Shown: positions 17,115 through 27,229, numbered from the stretch's first letter. The stretch is DNA of 64,000 bases from Paenibacillus tyrphae (GCF_024158745.1 NZ_JAMZAW010000010.1:1-64000); one strand, 5' to 3'. Notes: generated by a model from the sequence alone, not told the origin. Numbers and translations: made by a program.

Positions 17115-17837
17115 TTATTCTTCAGGTAAATCCACATTGTGATAAACTTGTTGAACATCCTCCAGATCTTCGAGAGTATCGACTAATTTCTCGAACTGTA
17201 CCAGAGCGTCTCCCGAAAGAGTCACATAATTTTGCGCCAGCATCGTCTGTTCTGCAACGATAAATTCCGTAATGCCCGCCTGCTTGAACGCGGATTGCAC
17301 GGCATGAAACTGATCCGGCTCGGCATAGACGATAACCGAATCCTCTTCCTCCGCAATATCCCGAACGTCTACATCTGCCTCCATCAATAGCTCCAAAACT
17401 TCGTCGGATGTTTTCCCTTCGACCCCGAAGACGGCCGTCGGACTGAACATATAAGTTACAGAACCGCTGACTCCCATGCTTCCGCCGCTTTTATTGAAAG
17501 CTGAACGTACGTCCGCAGCAGTACGGTTTACGTTATTGGTGAGCGTATCGACGATGATCATGGCGCCGTTCGGACCGAATCCCTCGTAACGGAGCTCCGT
17601 ATAGTTCTCTTCCGAGTTTCCTTTCGCCTTCTCAATCGCGCGGTCGATGATGGCTTTCGGTACGTTGTATGTTTTGGCTCGTTCGAGCACGAATTTTAAA
17701 GCTTGATTGGATTCCGGATCAGGTTCACCCTTCTTCGCCGCGACATAAATCTCAACTCCGAACTTCGCATAGACCCGACTCGTACTGGCGTCCTTCGATG
17801 CTTTTTTCTCTTTAATATTATTCCACTTACGTCCCAT
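17115..17837 (-). CDS. yebC: YebC/PmpR-family protein (YeeN type)
   Basis: A 240-residue member of the TACO1/YebC family. The N-terminal signature [17 protein letters not shown] and the block [23 protein letters not shown] (here with TNN) followed by [10 protein letters not shown] are diagnostic; the variant with KWNNI and not KWANIKHRK marks the YeeN subgroup of Bacillales. Members bind DNA or help the ribosome through polyproline stretches (YebC2/YeeN). Length is normal. It is a single cytosolic gene with a terminator downstream. Confidence 0.9.
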   Translation of the reverse strand: MGRKWNNIKEKKASKDASTSRVYAKFGVEIYVAAKKGEPDPESNQALKFVLERAKTYNVPKAIIDRAIEKAKGNSEENYTELRYEGFGPNGAMIIVDTLTNNVNRTAADVRSAFNKSGGSMGVSGSVTYMFSPTAVFGVEGKTSDEVLELLMEADVDVRDIAEEEDSVIVYAEPDQFHAVQSAFKQAGITEFIVAEQTMLAQNYVTLSGDALVQFEKLVDTLEDLEDVQQVYHNVDLPEE

Positions 17838-17976
17838 ACTGGTACCCGCTTTCTCTTTCTTATTTTGATCCTTTCCCTATTATATTTAATAAAGCGGTAT
17901 TTGGACAAGTTCAGCATGTCGAAATCCTTGTTTAAAAATGAAAAAGCCGCAATAGATGCGACTTTTATCATAAGAT

Positions 17977-20900
17977 TTATATCCCCGCCCAGACATCTTT
18001 GGCATAGCTGCCATTCAACTGAAGACGTTCCAACCATTGTTCCGCTTCTTGCTTATCGACCCCGTGGACGGCCTGGTAAGCTTTCTGCAGCTCGTTTTCG
18101 ACATCGGGGGCCATTTTGCTGCCGTCTCCACACACGTAAAGCCGTCCGCCAGCGTCAAGAATGCGGATTAACTCTGCCGCATTCTTCGCCATCAAATGCT
18201 GTACGTACGTTTTGGGTACGCCTTCCTTGCGGGAAAAAGCCGTATGAAGCGTAACCACGCCGTCTTTTTCGTATTGTTCCAGCTCTTCACGGTAAATATA
18301 ATCCGCTTCGTTCCTGCAGCCGAAATACAGATGGGCTTCGCCCAGCGATTGTCCTTCCCGCTTCATCTGCGCTCGAGCCTGCAGGAACCCGCGGAATGGC
18401 GCTACCCCCGTCCCCGGCCCTACCATAATCACGGGAGTCTGCGGATCTTCGGGGAGCTGAAAGCCGGATTCCGGCGTACGAACGAACATGACGATGTTCT
18501 CTCCCGACGGACGTTCCGCCAAATAATTCGAGGCGACCCCGACATATTCCCCTTGTCCGCTCCAAGCCGGACTGCGGACGATACCCACCGTAATGCTGGC
18601 CCGGCCTGCGTTTATCCGAGGGGAACTGGATATCGAATAATATCTGGGTTTTAGCGGAGGCAATAGCTCCAAAAACTTCGCAAACGGAATTTCGCAGGCT
18701 TCGTATTTTTCAACAAGGTCAAGCATCGTGATCCGTTTCTTCAAAATCTGTTCTTCGTAGGTCCCCTCTTCTAACAAAGCTTCCAATTCGCGCTTGTGCG
18801 GAGGACAAACCGTAAATGCGGCAACCTCACGGATCTGGGCTCGCGTTGCCGCCTCCTGCAGCTCCACATTATGGCTAAGCAGGTCCGAGAGCGATACGGG
18901 CCGGTCTAAAGGTAGATGGGATGCACTGACTCCGCTTGCCGTCAAAATCACTTGCTCTTTCTCACTCAAGCCAAAGCGTCGCAGAATGCGGCCGACATTC
19001 TCTTTTCTGTTGCTTGGAAAGACGCCAAGGTGATCGCCCTCTTGATACGCAACCTCCTCCGGCAATTCGATCTCGATATGCCGCGTGCTGCGTCCGCTGC
19101 CAGACTGCTGAAGTTCGCGGTTTTCCGCGATTGTCGCGTGAACCGCATCGTACGATTGAGCGAGAGGCGTCTCTGCAAAGCCGCTGACAAACTGAATGTT
19201 CAGGGTGTTCCGTTCTTTTTCCGCATTTTCGTTCAGTTTTAGATCGAATGTCTTCATCGCATCGGTCCACATTTGACTTTTCCATGTCTCAAACTGCTTT
19301 TCGAAGTCGCCGCTCGCATCAGCCTCCCCGCGAAGGGAGAATCTTGTCGCACCTTTTGCTGCGAGCTGTTCATCAATGAATCTCGGCACCTCTTGATACG
19401 TCGAGGCCCAGTTGTGGTCCCCGCAGCCAAATACGGAATAATGCACGCCGCTAAGCTCGCCCGCTTCCACCTGCTCCAGCCATTGAACGAACTGTCGCGC
19501 ATTGCCCGGCGGTTTGCCGTTATAAGAAGAGGTGATGATGATTAAAGCGCCTTCCTTCGGCAAATGGCCCAACCGATCGTTCAATGCCGCCGCTTCGCTT
19601 CGTATACCGTGTAAACGGGCGAGGTCCGCCAGTTCTTTGGCGATGCGTTCAGCGGTTCCCATGTTGGAGCCGTAAAGCACGAGCAGCGGTCGGTTGTTCA
19701 CTCCGATGACGGAAGCTTGCTGCGCTTGTTTTGCAGGGCCGGGAGCCTGGGCAAGGTCTTCTCCCCGTTTGTCGGGATGCGTAGCGGTTATTTTCTTATC
19801 CCGCAATTGAACACGGATCTTGAAATCGTCCGGCTTCAGCGTCAGCGTTTGTTTGACTTTCAACTGGTAGTTCAAAGGATCGAGCAATTCGAATTGCTGA
19901 AGGACCATCCCGAGCACCAAAGTCGCTTCGTGAAGCGCAAACTGCATGCCGATACAGGCTCGTTGCCCATTCCCGAACGGTTTATAGGCATGGTTCGGTA
20001 CTTGGGCAGGGTCTTCGAACCGTTCCGGCCGGAATTGTTCCGCATCTTCCCCCCATACCCCTTTATCCCGGTGAAGCTTGGGCAAAACAATGGAAACGGC
20101 TTCCCCTTTCTTAATGGGATACTTTCCTCCAATGACGGTATCTTCCTTGGCGAACAAGCTAAATTGGGGAGCGGTCGGCCATAGACGCAAAGACTCGTTC
20201 AAAATCATTCGGATATATTTCAGCTTCAGAACTTGTTCGTACGTTGGCGTTGCGTCTGTTAGCACTTCGTCCACTTCGGCGTAAGCTTTTTTTAATACTT
20301 CCGGATGCTTTAATAAAAAGTAAATCGTAAATGACAATAGTCCGCTTGTGGTTTCATGACCGGCGATCAAGAATGTGATAATTTGGTATCGAATATTTTG
20401 ATCATCCAGCTGTTGACCGGTCTCGGGATCTTTGGCGGTCAGCATTCGGGCAAGCAAATCGGTTTCTCCCTGGTCCCCTTTTGCTTTGCGCTCGGCGATG
20501 ATTTTATCGACCAAGGAGAACATCGATTGAATATCTTGCTCGTACTGGCGTTTGGTTTTCACCATCAGCATGTTTTGAATCGGCAGCCTGTTGCCGTAAT
20601 GCATCGCTTCATCCAGGGAACGAACCATACTGACAATAAAAGGATTTGGCGTTTCCCGGTAGTAGCTGTTGAAACGATAGTTAAATCCGCACAATCCAAT
20701 AGTATCCAGGGTAAGCCGTGTCATATCGTCCGGAACGTCGATGCTTTCGTCCGGATTAAGGCGCGCCCATTTTTGGACGAGCAGCACAGCAATATCCACC
20801 ATCATGTCATGATACCCCTTCATCGCTTGAAGGCTAAAGGAAGGCATCAGAATCGCATGCGCCTTTTTCCAATTCGGCTCTTCCGTAAGACTTGTGAACA

Positions 20901-21159
20901 GTCCGTCTCCGGCAAAATCGCGTACTTTAAGCAAATGACCTATCGCTTTGTCAAAACGCGATTCGTCACACACATCGGCCACCAAGACGGGTCCGGAGAT
21001 GATATAAACAGATCTTCCCAATGCCTCAAAGCGGAAAATAGGACCGTACTCGTCAGCAAGTTTACAAAAAGATAAAGTAGGCGAATCCTTATCGATCAAA
21101 GGGATATTCCCTAGAACGCCATAGGTTTTGGGCTGGGGGATCAGCATCAGATTTTCCAT
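17977..21159 (-). CDS. Bifunctional cytochrome P450/NADPH-P450 reductase (CYP102A, P450 BM3-like)
   Basis: A 1060-residue self-sufficient fatty-acid hydroxylase. P450 domain 1-460: I-helix AGHETTSG (266-273), ExxR in NESLR (322-325), heme Cys402 in [10 protein letters not shown], Phe88 matching BM3 Phe87, and substrate-gate Arg49/Tyr52 in GRSVY, one residue shorter than GRVTRY of BM3. Flavodoxin FMN domain about 491-632 (YGSNMGTAE), FAD domain about 660-880 (RYYSISSSP), NADPH domain about 920-1060 ([11 protein letters not shown]), ending in the conserved VWAG. It hydroxylates medium- and long-chain fatty acids at subterminal positions in the cytosol. GGGAGG precedes the ATG. A LysR gene is divergent, unlike the TetR or MarR partners of B. 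subtilis homologues. Terminal residues and domain linkers are intact. Confidence 0.95.
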   Translation of the reverse strand: MENLMLIPQPKTYGVLGNIPLIDKDSPTLSFCKLADEYGPIFRFEALGRSVYIISGPVLVADVCDESRFDKAIGHLLKVRDFAGDGLFTSLTEEPNWKKAHAILMPSFSLQAMKGYHDMMVDIAVLLVQKWARLNPDESIDVPDDMTRLTLDTIGLCGFNYRFNSYYRETPNPFIVSMVRSLDEAMHYGNRLPIQNMLMVKTKRQYEQDIQSMFSLVDKIIAERKAKGDQGETDLLARMLTAKDPETGQQLDDQNIRYQIITFLIAGHETTSGLLSFTIYFLLKHPEVLKKAYAEVDEVLTDATPTYEQVLKLKYIRMILNESLRLWPTAPQFSLFAKEDTVIGGKYPIKKGEAVSIVLPKLHRDKGVWGEDAEQFRPERFEDPAQVPNHAYKPFGNGQRACIGMQFALHEATLVLGMVLQQFELLDPLNYQLKVKQTLTLKPDDFKIRVQLRDKKITATHPDKRGEDLAQAPGPAKQAQQASVIGVNNRPLLVLYGSNMGTAERIAKELADLARLHGIRSEAAALNDRLGHLPKEGALIIITSSYNGKPPGNARQFVQWLEQVEAGELSGVHYSVFGCGDHNWASTYQEVPRFIDEQLAAKGATRFSLRGEADASGDFEKQFETWKSQMWTDAMKTFDLKLNENAEKERNTLNIQFVSGFAETPLAQSYDAVHATIAENRELQQSGSGRSTRHIEIELPEEVAYQEGDHLGVFPSNRKENVGRILRRFGLSEKEQVILTASGVSASHLPLDRPVSLSDLLSHNVELQEAATRAQIREVAAFTVCPPHKRELEALLEEGTYEEQILKKRITMLDLVEKYEACEIPFAKFLELLPPLKPRYYSISSSPRINAGRASITVGIVRSPAWSGQGEYVGVASNYLAERPSGENIVMFVRTPESGFQLPEDPQTPVIMVGPGTGVAPFRGFLQARAQMKREGQSLGEAHLYFGCRNEADYIYREELEQYEKDGVVTLHTAFSRKEGVPKTYVQHLMAKNAAELIRILDAGGRLYVCGDGSKMAPDVENELQKAYQAVHGVDKQEAEQWLERLQLNGSYAKDVWAGI

Positions 21160-21288
21160 AAAGAAACCTCCCTCTTTTTTATAATTAACCAGACACGCAG
21201 CAATCTCTTTCCAACCTAATATTCCCCAACATGGCTAACAAAAATTACCCTAAAGGATCATTCGGAAGAAAAGTTCTTTTTTTGTCCC

Positions 21289-21306
21289 TTCGAAAACTTA
21301 TTCGAA
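21289..21306. promoter_or_regulatory. Candidate operator between the P450 and LysR genes
   Basis: TTCGAA occurs twice separated by six bases, in the 240-base divergent promoter region. Each half is a palindrome and the spacing of 12 bases puts both on nearly one DNA face. It is a plausible LysR or other regulator site; the link is inference. Confidence 0.35.
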
Positions 21307-21399
21307 AGTATGGGTTTATTTTAACCGCGGCGATCCATAATATCCAATGTATAATTGAACATCAATTCATTACATTGAAACAATGAATGGAGTCAGGGA

Positions 21400-22308
21400 A
21401 TGGAACTGCAGCAGCTTCGCTATTTTCAAACCGTAGCCCGAATGGAGCACATGACACAGGCAGCCGAAGAATTAAACATTACCCAACCGGCGCTGAGCAG
21501 AACGATCTCCCGATTGGAAGAGGATATCGGCGTTCCCCTATTTGAAAGAAAGGGCCGTCATATTCGGCTGAATCGATATGGCGAAATTTTTCTTGCCCAT
21601 CTGGAGCGGTCGTTTCTGGAGCTGGATCAAGCCAAGAAGAAAATCAATGACATAGCCCGGATCGAAAATCTCTCGGTCTCCATTGCTACCACAAACGTCA
21701 GTATATTTCCGAGTCTGGTATCGGCTTTTCTGCGTCAATACCCGGATATCCGGATTCGTCAGTACTTGCGAAGCGACATCAATATGTACCAATTGCTAGA
21801 AAAAGGCGAGATCGACATGTGCATTTCTTCCGAGCCTATAGAAGGCCCTGATATCCAATGGGACCCTTTATTTTCGGAAGAATTGTTATTGCTGGTGCCA
21901 AGAGAAGAACGCTTTGTGCATCGTCAGGAAATACGGCTGATCGAAGTCGCCGGCGAAAGATTCATTAGCAGCAATACGAGCTACGATTCTTCGAATTGGC
22001 TTGAAAAGCTTTGCCAGCAAGCCGGTTTTGCTCCCAAAATTTCATTCGAGGGAAATGATTCCGTGGTCATCGGAGAAATGGTGAGTCTCGGTCTTGGCAT
22101 CTCGTTTATCCCGAAGCCTCTTTGGGAAAAGTTCTCTGATATCGTAAAGGATCGGCTTCACGTTCTGACCATGACCGAGCCCCATTGCACCATGACGACC
22201 GGCATATCGAGAATCATGGGCCGTTATCTGCCCACAGCCGCGCATGCCTTCTACAGCTTCGCGATTCAGCGAACTTGGGATGAAAAAAATGGACATTCCG
22301 TCTTTTGA
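21400..22308 (+). CDS. LysR-family transcriptional regulator
   Basis: A 302-residue LTTR: winged HTH at residues 1-60 (MTQAAEELNITQPALSRTISRLEEDIGVPLF), a linker helix, then a periplasmic-binding-like effector domain (LSVSIATTNVSIFPSLV; C-terminal LGLGISFIPKPLWEKF). It is divergent from the CYP102 gene with 240 bases between, the usual arrangement for an LTTR and its target. The likely effector is a fatty acid or related substrate of the P450, which is inference. GGAG and GGGA stand before the ATG. The stop codon lies inside the downstream terminator hairpin. Confidence 0.9.
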   Translation: MELQQLRYFQTVARMEHMTQAAEELNITQPALSRTISRLEEDIGVPLFERKGRHIRLNRYGEIFLAHLERSFLELDQAKKKINDIARIENLSVSIATTNVSIFPSLVSAFLRQYPDIRIRQYLRSDINMYQLLEKGEIDMCISSEPIEGPDIQWDPLFSEELLLLVPREERFVHRQEIRLIEVAGERFISSNTSYDSSNWLEKLCQQAGFAPKISFEGNDSVVIGEMVSLGLGISFIPKPLWEKFSDIVKDRLHVLTMTEPHCTMTTGISRIMGRYLPTAAHAFYSFAIQRTWDEKNGHSVF

Positions 22309-22327
22309 AAACGGATGTCCATTTTTG
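22283..22327. terminator. Bidirectional terminator, LysR gene and epoxide hydrolase
   Basis: AAAAATGGACAT(T)CCGT pairs with ACGGATGTCCATTTTT, flanked by A- and T-runs on both sides. The LysR TGA falls in the loop region. Confidence 0.85.
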
Positions 22328-22342
22328 GTATGAGATATTCGC

Positions 22343-23569
22343 TTATCGGCGTCCCCGAAAGGTGCGGCGCAAGTCGTCAACCCACTGGTCGGGAATTTCC
22401 CAGGGGATGAAGTGACCGCCGCGGTCGTGAACGGCGATATTGACATGGTTGTACCAGGACGCGCGGTCGCTGTCCAGAAAGTGCCGAACCCGGTTTTCGG
22501 TCGTAATGCCCGGCGGATTCTCATAGCCTACGAACGTAATGCCGGTAGGCGCTTCTATAACCGGCCATCGGTCGTGAGACGGTGTCCACGGGTAACGGTT
22601 GGCGTTCGCGTAGACGCGTATGGAGGTTTCGATGGCGTTGTTCGCCCAGAAGATCGTCGCGTGGGTAAGCAAATCGTCCTTCGAAAAGACACGCTCGATG
22701 TTTCCGCCATTGTCGCTCCATTTGGCCCATCGCTCCAGAATCCATGCAAGCATGCCTACCGGGGAATCGCTCAGCCCGTAAGCGAGCGTACTCGGATCGA
22801 GCACGTGTACGGCGAGATGCGACGCGAAACGACGATCGAACTTCAAGATCTCGCTCCGTATGCTTTCAGGGATATCGTCGGGAATAGGCTGCCCTCCGGA
22901 GAAATCCCAGGCACGATCACCGTTGAAAAAGGTGAGCTTTTGTGCGGACCCGATGTGGATCGCGTAGAGCTCGTCGCTATATTTGTGTCCGAGCTGGCCG
23001 GTTACAAGGGCTCCTACATCGCATCCCCCGGCGGCGTACTTATCGTAACCGAGAATCTCCGTCATGAGCACGTGCCAAAGATCGGCGACCTTCCAGAAAT
23101 TCATGTCCGGATTGTTCGGCAGAGGCGTCGAGAACCCGAAGCCCGGAAGCGATGGCACGATCACGTCGAAGGCCTCCGCGGGATCTCCCCCGAATGCGCC
23201 GGGGTCGGCAAGCGGATCGATAACCTTGGACCAATGCCAAAACGTCCACGGCCAGCCGTGGGTCAAAATCAGCGGAATCGGGTTCAGTCCTACGCCGGGC
23301 TTGCACATAAAGTGGACAGGAACGCCGTTGACGTTTACTTTGTAATGCTCGTAGACGTTGATCGCGGCCTCGGATTTGCGCCAATCAAATTCGTTGATCC
23401 AGTAGTCGACCAGTTCCTCAAGGTAGCGCCGGCTGACGCCGTAATACCAGTCGTCGTTGCCGGCATCGAGGGGCCATCTGGTAGATTTCAGCCGTGTTCT
23501 CAAATCTGCAAGCAGATCGTCTGGCACGTAGATAGGAATCGGTTCAAGCGCGAAAAGAGATTGTGTCAT
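22343..23569 (-). CDS. Epoxide hydrolase (microsomal/EHN family)
   Basis: A 408-residue alpha/beta hydrolase with the N-terminal EHN domain (residues about 8-115; FALEPIPIYVPDDLLADLRTR and WYYGVSRRYLEELVDYW). The oxyanion motif is HGWP (104-107), the nucleophile Asp184 in GGCDVGAL, and the base His386 in DRGGHFIPWE. The family opens epoxides to diols without cofactor. The start at 23569 is preceded by AAGGAGG. Lying two genes from a P450 that can epoxidise unsaturated fatty acids, it could detoxify the P450 product; this pairing is inference. A MarR regulator is immediately upstream. Confidence 0.9.
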   Translation of the reverse strand: MTQSLFALEPIPIYVPDDLLADLRTRLKSTRWPLDAGNDDWYYGVSRRYLEELVDYWINEFDWRKSEAAINVYEHYKVNVNGVPVHFMCKPGVGLNPIPLILTHGWPWTFWHWSKVIDPLADPGAFGGDPAEAFDVIVPSLPGFGFSTPLPNNPDMNFWKVADLWHVLMTEILGYDKYAAGGCDVGALVTGQLGHKYSDELYAIHIGSAQKLTFFNGDRAWDFSGGQPIPDDIPESIRSEILKFDRRFASHLAVHVLDPSTLAYGLSDSPVGMLAWILERWAKWSDNGGNIERVFSKDDLLTHATIFWANNAIETSIRVYANANRYPWTPSHDRWPVIEAPTGITFVGYENPPGITTENRVRHFLDSDRASWYNHVNIAVHDRGGHFIPWEIPDQWVDDLRRTFRGRR

Positions 23570-23623
23570 GAGTACTCCTCCTTGGACCAATAAAATGTGA
23601 GTACGAAGCTGCCACAGTTTGGG

Positions 23624-24067
23624 CTAAGTGTTTCCAAGCTGGGCAAGGCGCGTCAATGCAGGCAGTGCGGATGCGATAGCACCTCTTTCCTCTGGAGAGA
23701 GCCCTGCAATAAGCTTGGCGATCCGCATTATGCGCTCGGACCGGCGTGAATCGATGACGCCGGCCCCTTGGGGGGTGATGTGGACGAGCACCGCACGACC
23801 GTCACTCGGGTCGGGACGGCACTCAACCAGCCCATCGCGTTCGAGCCGAGTCACCAGCTGCGTAATTGCGGATTGCGTTACCTGTTTCGTCGCAATCAGC
23901 TCGCTCAGCCTCATAGGGCTTCTAAGAGATAGTGTGTGTAACACGGATAGCGTAGTGAAGCTTAGCTTTTCGATAGACGGCATCCGAATGAAAATCCTCG
24001 TCAATTCTTCGAACACCATGGCGAAGTCGCTAACGTTCAGTTCAGATAAGTTCGTTTTAGGTTCCAT
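23624..24067 (-). CDS. MarR-family transcriptional regulator
   Basis: A 147-residue winged-helix regulator. HTH in SPMRLSELIATKQVTQSAITQLVTRLERDGLV and wing DPSDGRAVLVHITPQG are typical of MarR. It lies 54 bases upstream of the epoxide hydrolase on the same strand and probably forms an operon with it, regulating it in response to a phenolic or lipophilic ligand. No strong ribosome binding site is seen at the ATG. The AT-rich imperfect palindrome at about 24085-24112 may be its operator. Confidence 0.85.
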   Translation of the reverse strand: MEPKTNLSELNVSDFAMVFEELTRIFIRMPSIEKLSFTTLSVLHTLSLRSPMRLSELIATKQVTQSAITQLVTRLERDGLVECRPDPSDGRAVLVHITPQGAGVIDSRRSERIMRIAKLIAGLSPEERGAIASALPALTRLAQLGNT

Positions 24068-24399
24068 GGATAAAATTACATCAGCAACTTATATAAATAT
24101 CTAATATATATCCAATTTTTGTGTTTTTTACAGGTGAATCTGTTCGAAGAAAATAAAGTCCTAGACTGGCCGCTGTGGTTAACATTCAACTATCGTAATC
24201 CGTTAACGTAATGGTCTATGATCCTTGTGTTACGTTTCTCATTACAAATTGGTCTAATAAAAGATTTTTGTATTGGTTCTATATCATATACCAATAAGCC
24301 AATATAATTTATTTATACTAACCTTTGTTACTCTTATTATAATTGAAAGGATGATCCAAAATCGCAGGAATATCGAATAAACAAATCTCGATTGACATT
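24068..24399. other. Intergenic region, 332 bases
   Basis: AT-rich spacer between divergent MarR and acetyltransferase genes. It contains an imperfect AT-only palindrome near 24085-24112 (possible MarR site) and an AAAGG stretch at 24346-24350. No gene is seen. Confidence 0.4.
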
Positions 24400-24825
24400 G
24401 TGCCACTGAGAGTAGAAGACCGTAACCGCTGGAACATCTTGGCTCGAGGTTATAAAACCTTTTACGAGACTGAGCTCCCCGACTCAACATATGATGAGGT
24501 GTGGCACCGATTGCTGAACGCCGATGGTATATATGGTTTTGGCGCGCACCTACAAGGAAATTTGGTCGGTATAGCTCACTACCTATTCCATCGCGCTATC
24601 TGGATGGAAGATTCCTGCTACCTGCAAGATCTATTCGTCGACGAAGCTGCCCGGGGGCATGGGGTAGCTCGCGCGCTCATAGAGCGGGTCGCGAAATCGG
24701 CGCGCGAACATAACGCTTCTCGATTCTACTGGCAAACTCGTCACGACAATACCACAGCTCGTTTGCTCTATGACAAGGTCGCCAATCACAAGGGGTTCAT
24801 TCGCTATGATTATCCGCTAGAGTAA
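24400..24825 (+). CDS. GNAT-family N-acetyltransferase (start uncertain)
   Basis: A 141-residue GNAT from a GTG at 24400. Acetyl-CoA motif A is LQDLFVDEAARGHGVARALIE (R/QxxGxG/A as RGHGVA), and the C-terminal motif is TARLLYDKVANHKGFIRYDYP. The same frame is open 48 bases further upstream and reads like family sequence (ISIDIVPLR), but contains no ATG or GTG, and no ribosome binding site precedes 24400. An ATG at 24351 is one base out of frame, so a single-base indel in the AAAA run near 24358 may have cost the true start. The catalytic core is whole. Confidence 0.7.
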   Translation: MPLRVEDRNRWNILARGYKTFYETELPDSTYDEVWHRLLNADGIYGFGAHLQGNLVGIAHYLFHRAIWMEDSCYLQDLFVDEAARGHGVARALIERVAKSAREHNASRFYWQTRHDNTTARLLYDKVANHKGFIRYDYPLE

Positions 24826-25015
24826 AATATACTTCTACTTTGTAAGCTCAGATAAGGTTGTTCCTAAATATTACTGCCAGTTAGCTTAATGGCTTCATGA
24901 CAATCACCCATACGGCTCATGAAGTGCAAACGTACAATAGGGTAACGTTTAATCCGTTACACCCATGAATGCGGAACCGTTCTCCAAGAAGTTCTATTAT
25001 CGGAGAGTGATCTGG

Positions 25016-25594
25016 ATGAAAATTGATATTGGCTGCGGCCTGAACAGCGATTTGAACGCCTCCCTTCCCCTCCCCGATAATACCGTCGAATTCGTCATGG
25101 CCAGCCGCTCCCTCCCCTATGTTCATCACTTTGAATCCGTCATGGGAGAGTTATACCGATTGTGTATTCATAAAGCCGCAGTCTGTATTTTGGCTCCTTA
25201 TGCTCATAGCTTTGCTCTTGTATCCAATCCGTTGCTCAAGCACAAATTTGATGAGTATACGCCGCGCTATCTTGCCGCTTCCTTCTTTCAGCCTTCCCAG
25301 GGAGCTATTTGTCCTGAACTGTACGCTTATTGGCCGGAAACGCCTCCGCCCTACGACTTTCGTTTGCTGCGCATGGAGCTGTTTTATCAGGCGCCTTTTG
25401 TTCCGCCACTATATGAGCTTGAGGAGCTGGAAGTTTTGAAGACGCTGCAAGCCAATGTCGTACACGAGATCATGTACCATTTCGTTGTCATTAAAGAGCC
25501 TGTATCGGACGATGAGCTGGAACAGATGAGCCGCGGCGTCCTTCCCGAACCGAATCATGCGACGGATCTGCGCCGTGAGTACAATCATTTTTGA
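25016..25594 (+). CDS. SAM-methyltransferase-like protein, shortened at the cofactor site
   Basis: A 192-residue protein starting MKIDIGCGLNSD after GGAGAG. Motif I (DIGCG) is present but runs straight into LNASLPLPDNTVEFVMASRSLPYV, which normally comes after a further strand carrying the ribose-binding acidic residue. About 15-20 residues seem to be missing, so SAM binding may be lost. The rest (CILAPYAHSF, FDEYTPRYLAASFFQP) matches a family often found in glycan or polysaccharide gene clusters. It is either a divergent methyltransferase or a gene with a small in-frame deletion. Confidence 0.65.
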   Translation: MKIDIGCGLNSDLNASLPLPDNTVEFVMASRSLPYVHHFESVMGELYRLCIHKAAVCILAPYAHSFALVSNPLLKHKFDEYTPRYLAASFFQPSQGAICPELYAYWPETPPPYDFRLLRMELFYQAPFVPPLYELEELEVLKTLQANVVHEIMYHFVVIKEPVSDDELEQMSRGVLPEPNHATDLRREYNHF

Positions 25595-25643
25595 GATCGT
25601 TGTTCACCCGATGGATGAATGAAATGCTTTTCCAAAACAACAA

Positions 25644-25683
25644 AACCTCCCGTCTCGCTTTCGTCAAGCGGGATTGGAGGTTA
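25644..25683. terminator. Bidirectional terminator
   Basis: AACCTCC pairs with GGAGGTT and the inner CGCTT with AAGCG. It lies between the convergent methyltransferase and acetyltransferase genes. Confidence 0.7.
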
Positions 25684-25742
25684 TTGGCCGTCTCGGGCTG
25701 GAATGAAAAAGACAGCAATCCTGTGATGTGCGATAGATTGGT

Positions 25743-26558
25743 TTAAGATAGCGGTGCCCAAACTGCTCTTGTCCAAGCCATGCGCATCCCAATTCGTTCC
25801 ATGTTATTTTGACTGGAGCTCCCAAAACGCGCTTGTGCTGCAACAAGCTCACAACCGGCTTTGTACGCTTCATGCATCCGCCAATTCAAAAGAGCAGTTT
25901 GCAAGCCCTTCTGTCTAAATTCGGGAATCGTTGCCGCTAACGTGAAGGAGGCGATGTCTCCGCTAACGTACATGACAGCCACAGCGGCCGGCACATCATT
26001 CCAATAAGCCAAAAACAATTTCCAACCGGGACGGTTTAGTAAACCTATGTTGTTGTTCACAAAGTGGTGCTTATGTGCGAGATCCATACCGGACCCGACA
26101 CAATGGATACCCGCATAGATGTCAAAATCGGTTTGATTGTCAATTTGGCGTATTTTTATATTTGGAGGGAGCTCCGGCAAGTCCTCTCTGGGCAGACCAT
26201 ATAGCACAGAGTGAAAGCTCTCCTGGAACAATCCGTTCTCGGCTAAATGCCTACATAACGTTGGGCTGGCAGAGCCGGGATTTAGATCCAACTGAAATGC
26301 TCTATCTCTTTCGCGATAGAAATGAATAATTTCCTCTAGCCTGCCCAAGTCTTCTTGCGAGAAACCCTTAAGCGAATTAAATAAACCCCAGGGCATCGTT
26401 CGGATATAAAAAGCCGTCGAGCTTCCAAATTTTCTAATTTCGACCCCTTCCGGATTACCGCTCCGTTCACCGATCGAACGAATCCTTGAAGTAAAGAAAT
26501 CGATTTCAGACTGTTCTATCCGTTTAGCCAATTGTTCGTTAATTACCGGTAACCGCAA
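25743..26558 (-). CDS. GNAT-family N-acetyltransferase, two-domain
   Basis: A 271-residue protein. The C-terminal half is a GNAT domain with motif A IASFTLAATIPEFRQKGLQTALLNWRMHEA (Q/RxxGxx) and the terminal ARFGSSSQNNMERIGM typical of GNATs; the N-terminal half (about 1-125) is a degenerate second GNAT-like or unknown domain (FYIRTMPWGLFNSLKGF). It follows the SufR-like regulator by 14 bases and is therefore part of its operon. Acetyl acceptor unknown. Confidence 0.8.
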   Translation of the reverse strand: MRLPVINEQLAKRIEQSEIDFFTSRIRSIGERSGNPEGVEIRKFGSSTAFYIRTMPWGLFNSLKGFSQEDLGRLEEIIHFYRERDRAFQLDLNPGSASPTLCRHLAENGLFQESFHSVLYGLPREDLPELPPNIKIRQIDNQTDFDIYAGIHCVGSGMDLAHKHHFVNNNIGLLNRPGWKLFLAYWNDVPAAVAVMYVSGDIASFTLAATIPEFRQKGLQTALLNWRMHEAYKAGCELVAAQARFGSSSQNNMERIGMRMAWTRAVWAPLS

Positions 26559-26572
26559 TTTATGGTCACTTC

Positions 26573-27229
26573 CTATTCCGGTTTAATCCAATACACACAG
26601 CGGCTGTCGCCTTTTAAGATATGCTCGCCTCTTGCGATTTCAATCCCGTCGCCAAGGATGCGTTTGAACATGTCCAATTCCTTCTTGCAAAGTCCGGTGC
26701 ATGCTTTCGCCGCCTCGCAAATCGGGCAATGCTTCTCTACGAGGCAAAAGGAGCCGTCGGAGTTCTCGATCACATCGGCCATATATCCTTCAGCCGTTCG
26801 CGATTCCGCAAGAGTCTTTAATTTTTCCTTGAGCGGCAGGCTCGCCGGCACTTTGTTCCGGTAGTCCTCCAGTTGTTTACGGTTACGAATTTCCAGCAGT
26901 TTCTCCAAGCCTTCGTCTCCGAACGCTTCTTTCATCGATTCGATCAAACTGACTGTAAGATCGGCGTACCCGTCAGGAAACAGCCGATTTGCCTCGGAAG
27001 TAAGCGTCCACATCTTCGCAGGCCGCCCCATCGTCCTCGATTCTTCCTTGAAGGTGACCAGCCTTTGCTCCTGCAGATCATATAAGTGCTGCCGCACCGC
27101 CATCGCGGTAACCCCAAGCTGGCTGGCCAAGCTTAAAGCGTCCATGGAGCCGTTGTGTTTGAGCAGTTTCACAATGGCTCTTCGTGTTCTTTCGGCACCT
27201 GCTTTTGCGTGGGAATTCGCTTTTTCCAT
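26573..27229 (-). CDS. SufR/ArsR-like winged-helix regulator with cysteine cluster
   Basis: A 218-residue regulator. N-terminal winged HTH (TRRAIVKLLKHNGSMDALSLASQLGVTAMAVRQHLYDLQ, then the wing GRPAKMWTLT) is of the DeoR/SufR type. The C-terminal half has a cluster of five Cys and one His (FCLVEKHCPICEAAKAC, then GLC), laid out like the Fe-S ligand region of SufR, so it may sense iron-sulfur or redox state. The ATG at 27229 follows AAAGGTG by 6 bases. It is co-transcribed with the acetyltransferase downstream. The Fe-S role is inference from the cysteines. Confidence 0.8.
   Translation of the reverse strand: MEKANSHAKAGAERTRRAIVKLLKHNGSMDALSLASQLGVTAMAVRQHLYDLQEQRLVTFKEESRTMGRPAKMWTLTSEANRLFPDGYADLTVSLIESMKEAFGDEGLEKLLEIRNRKQLEDYRNKVPASLPLKEKLKTLAESRTAEGYMADVIENSDGSFCLVEKHCPICEAAKACTGLCKKELDMFKRILGDGIEIARGEHILKGDSRCVYWIKPE

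Noticed and set aside
22412..23593. Long plus-strand open frame of about 393 codons opposite the epoxide hydrolase
   Set aside because: It mirrors the GC-rich codon bias of the real gene on the other strand, has no recognisable motif and no ribosome binding site.
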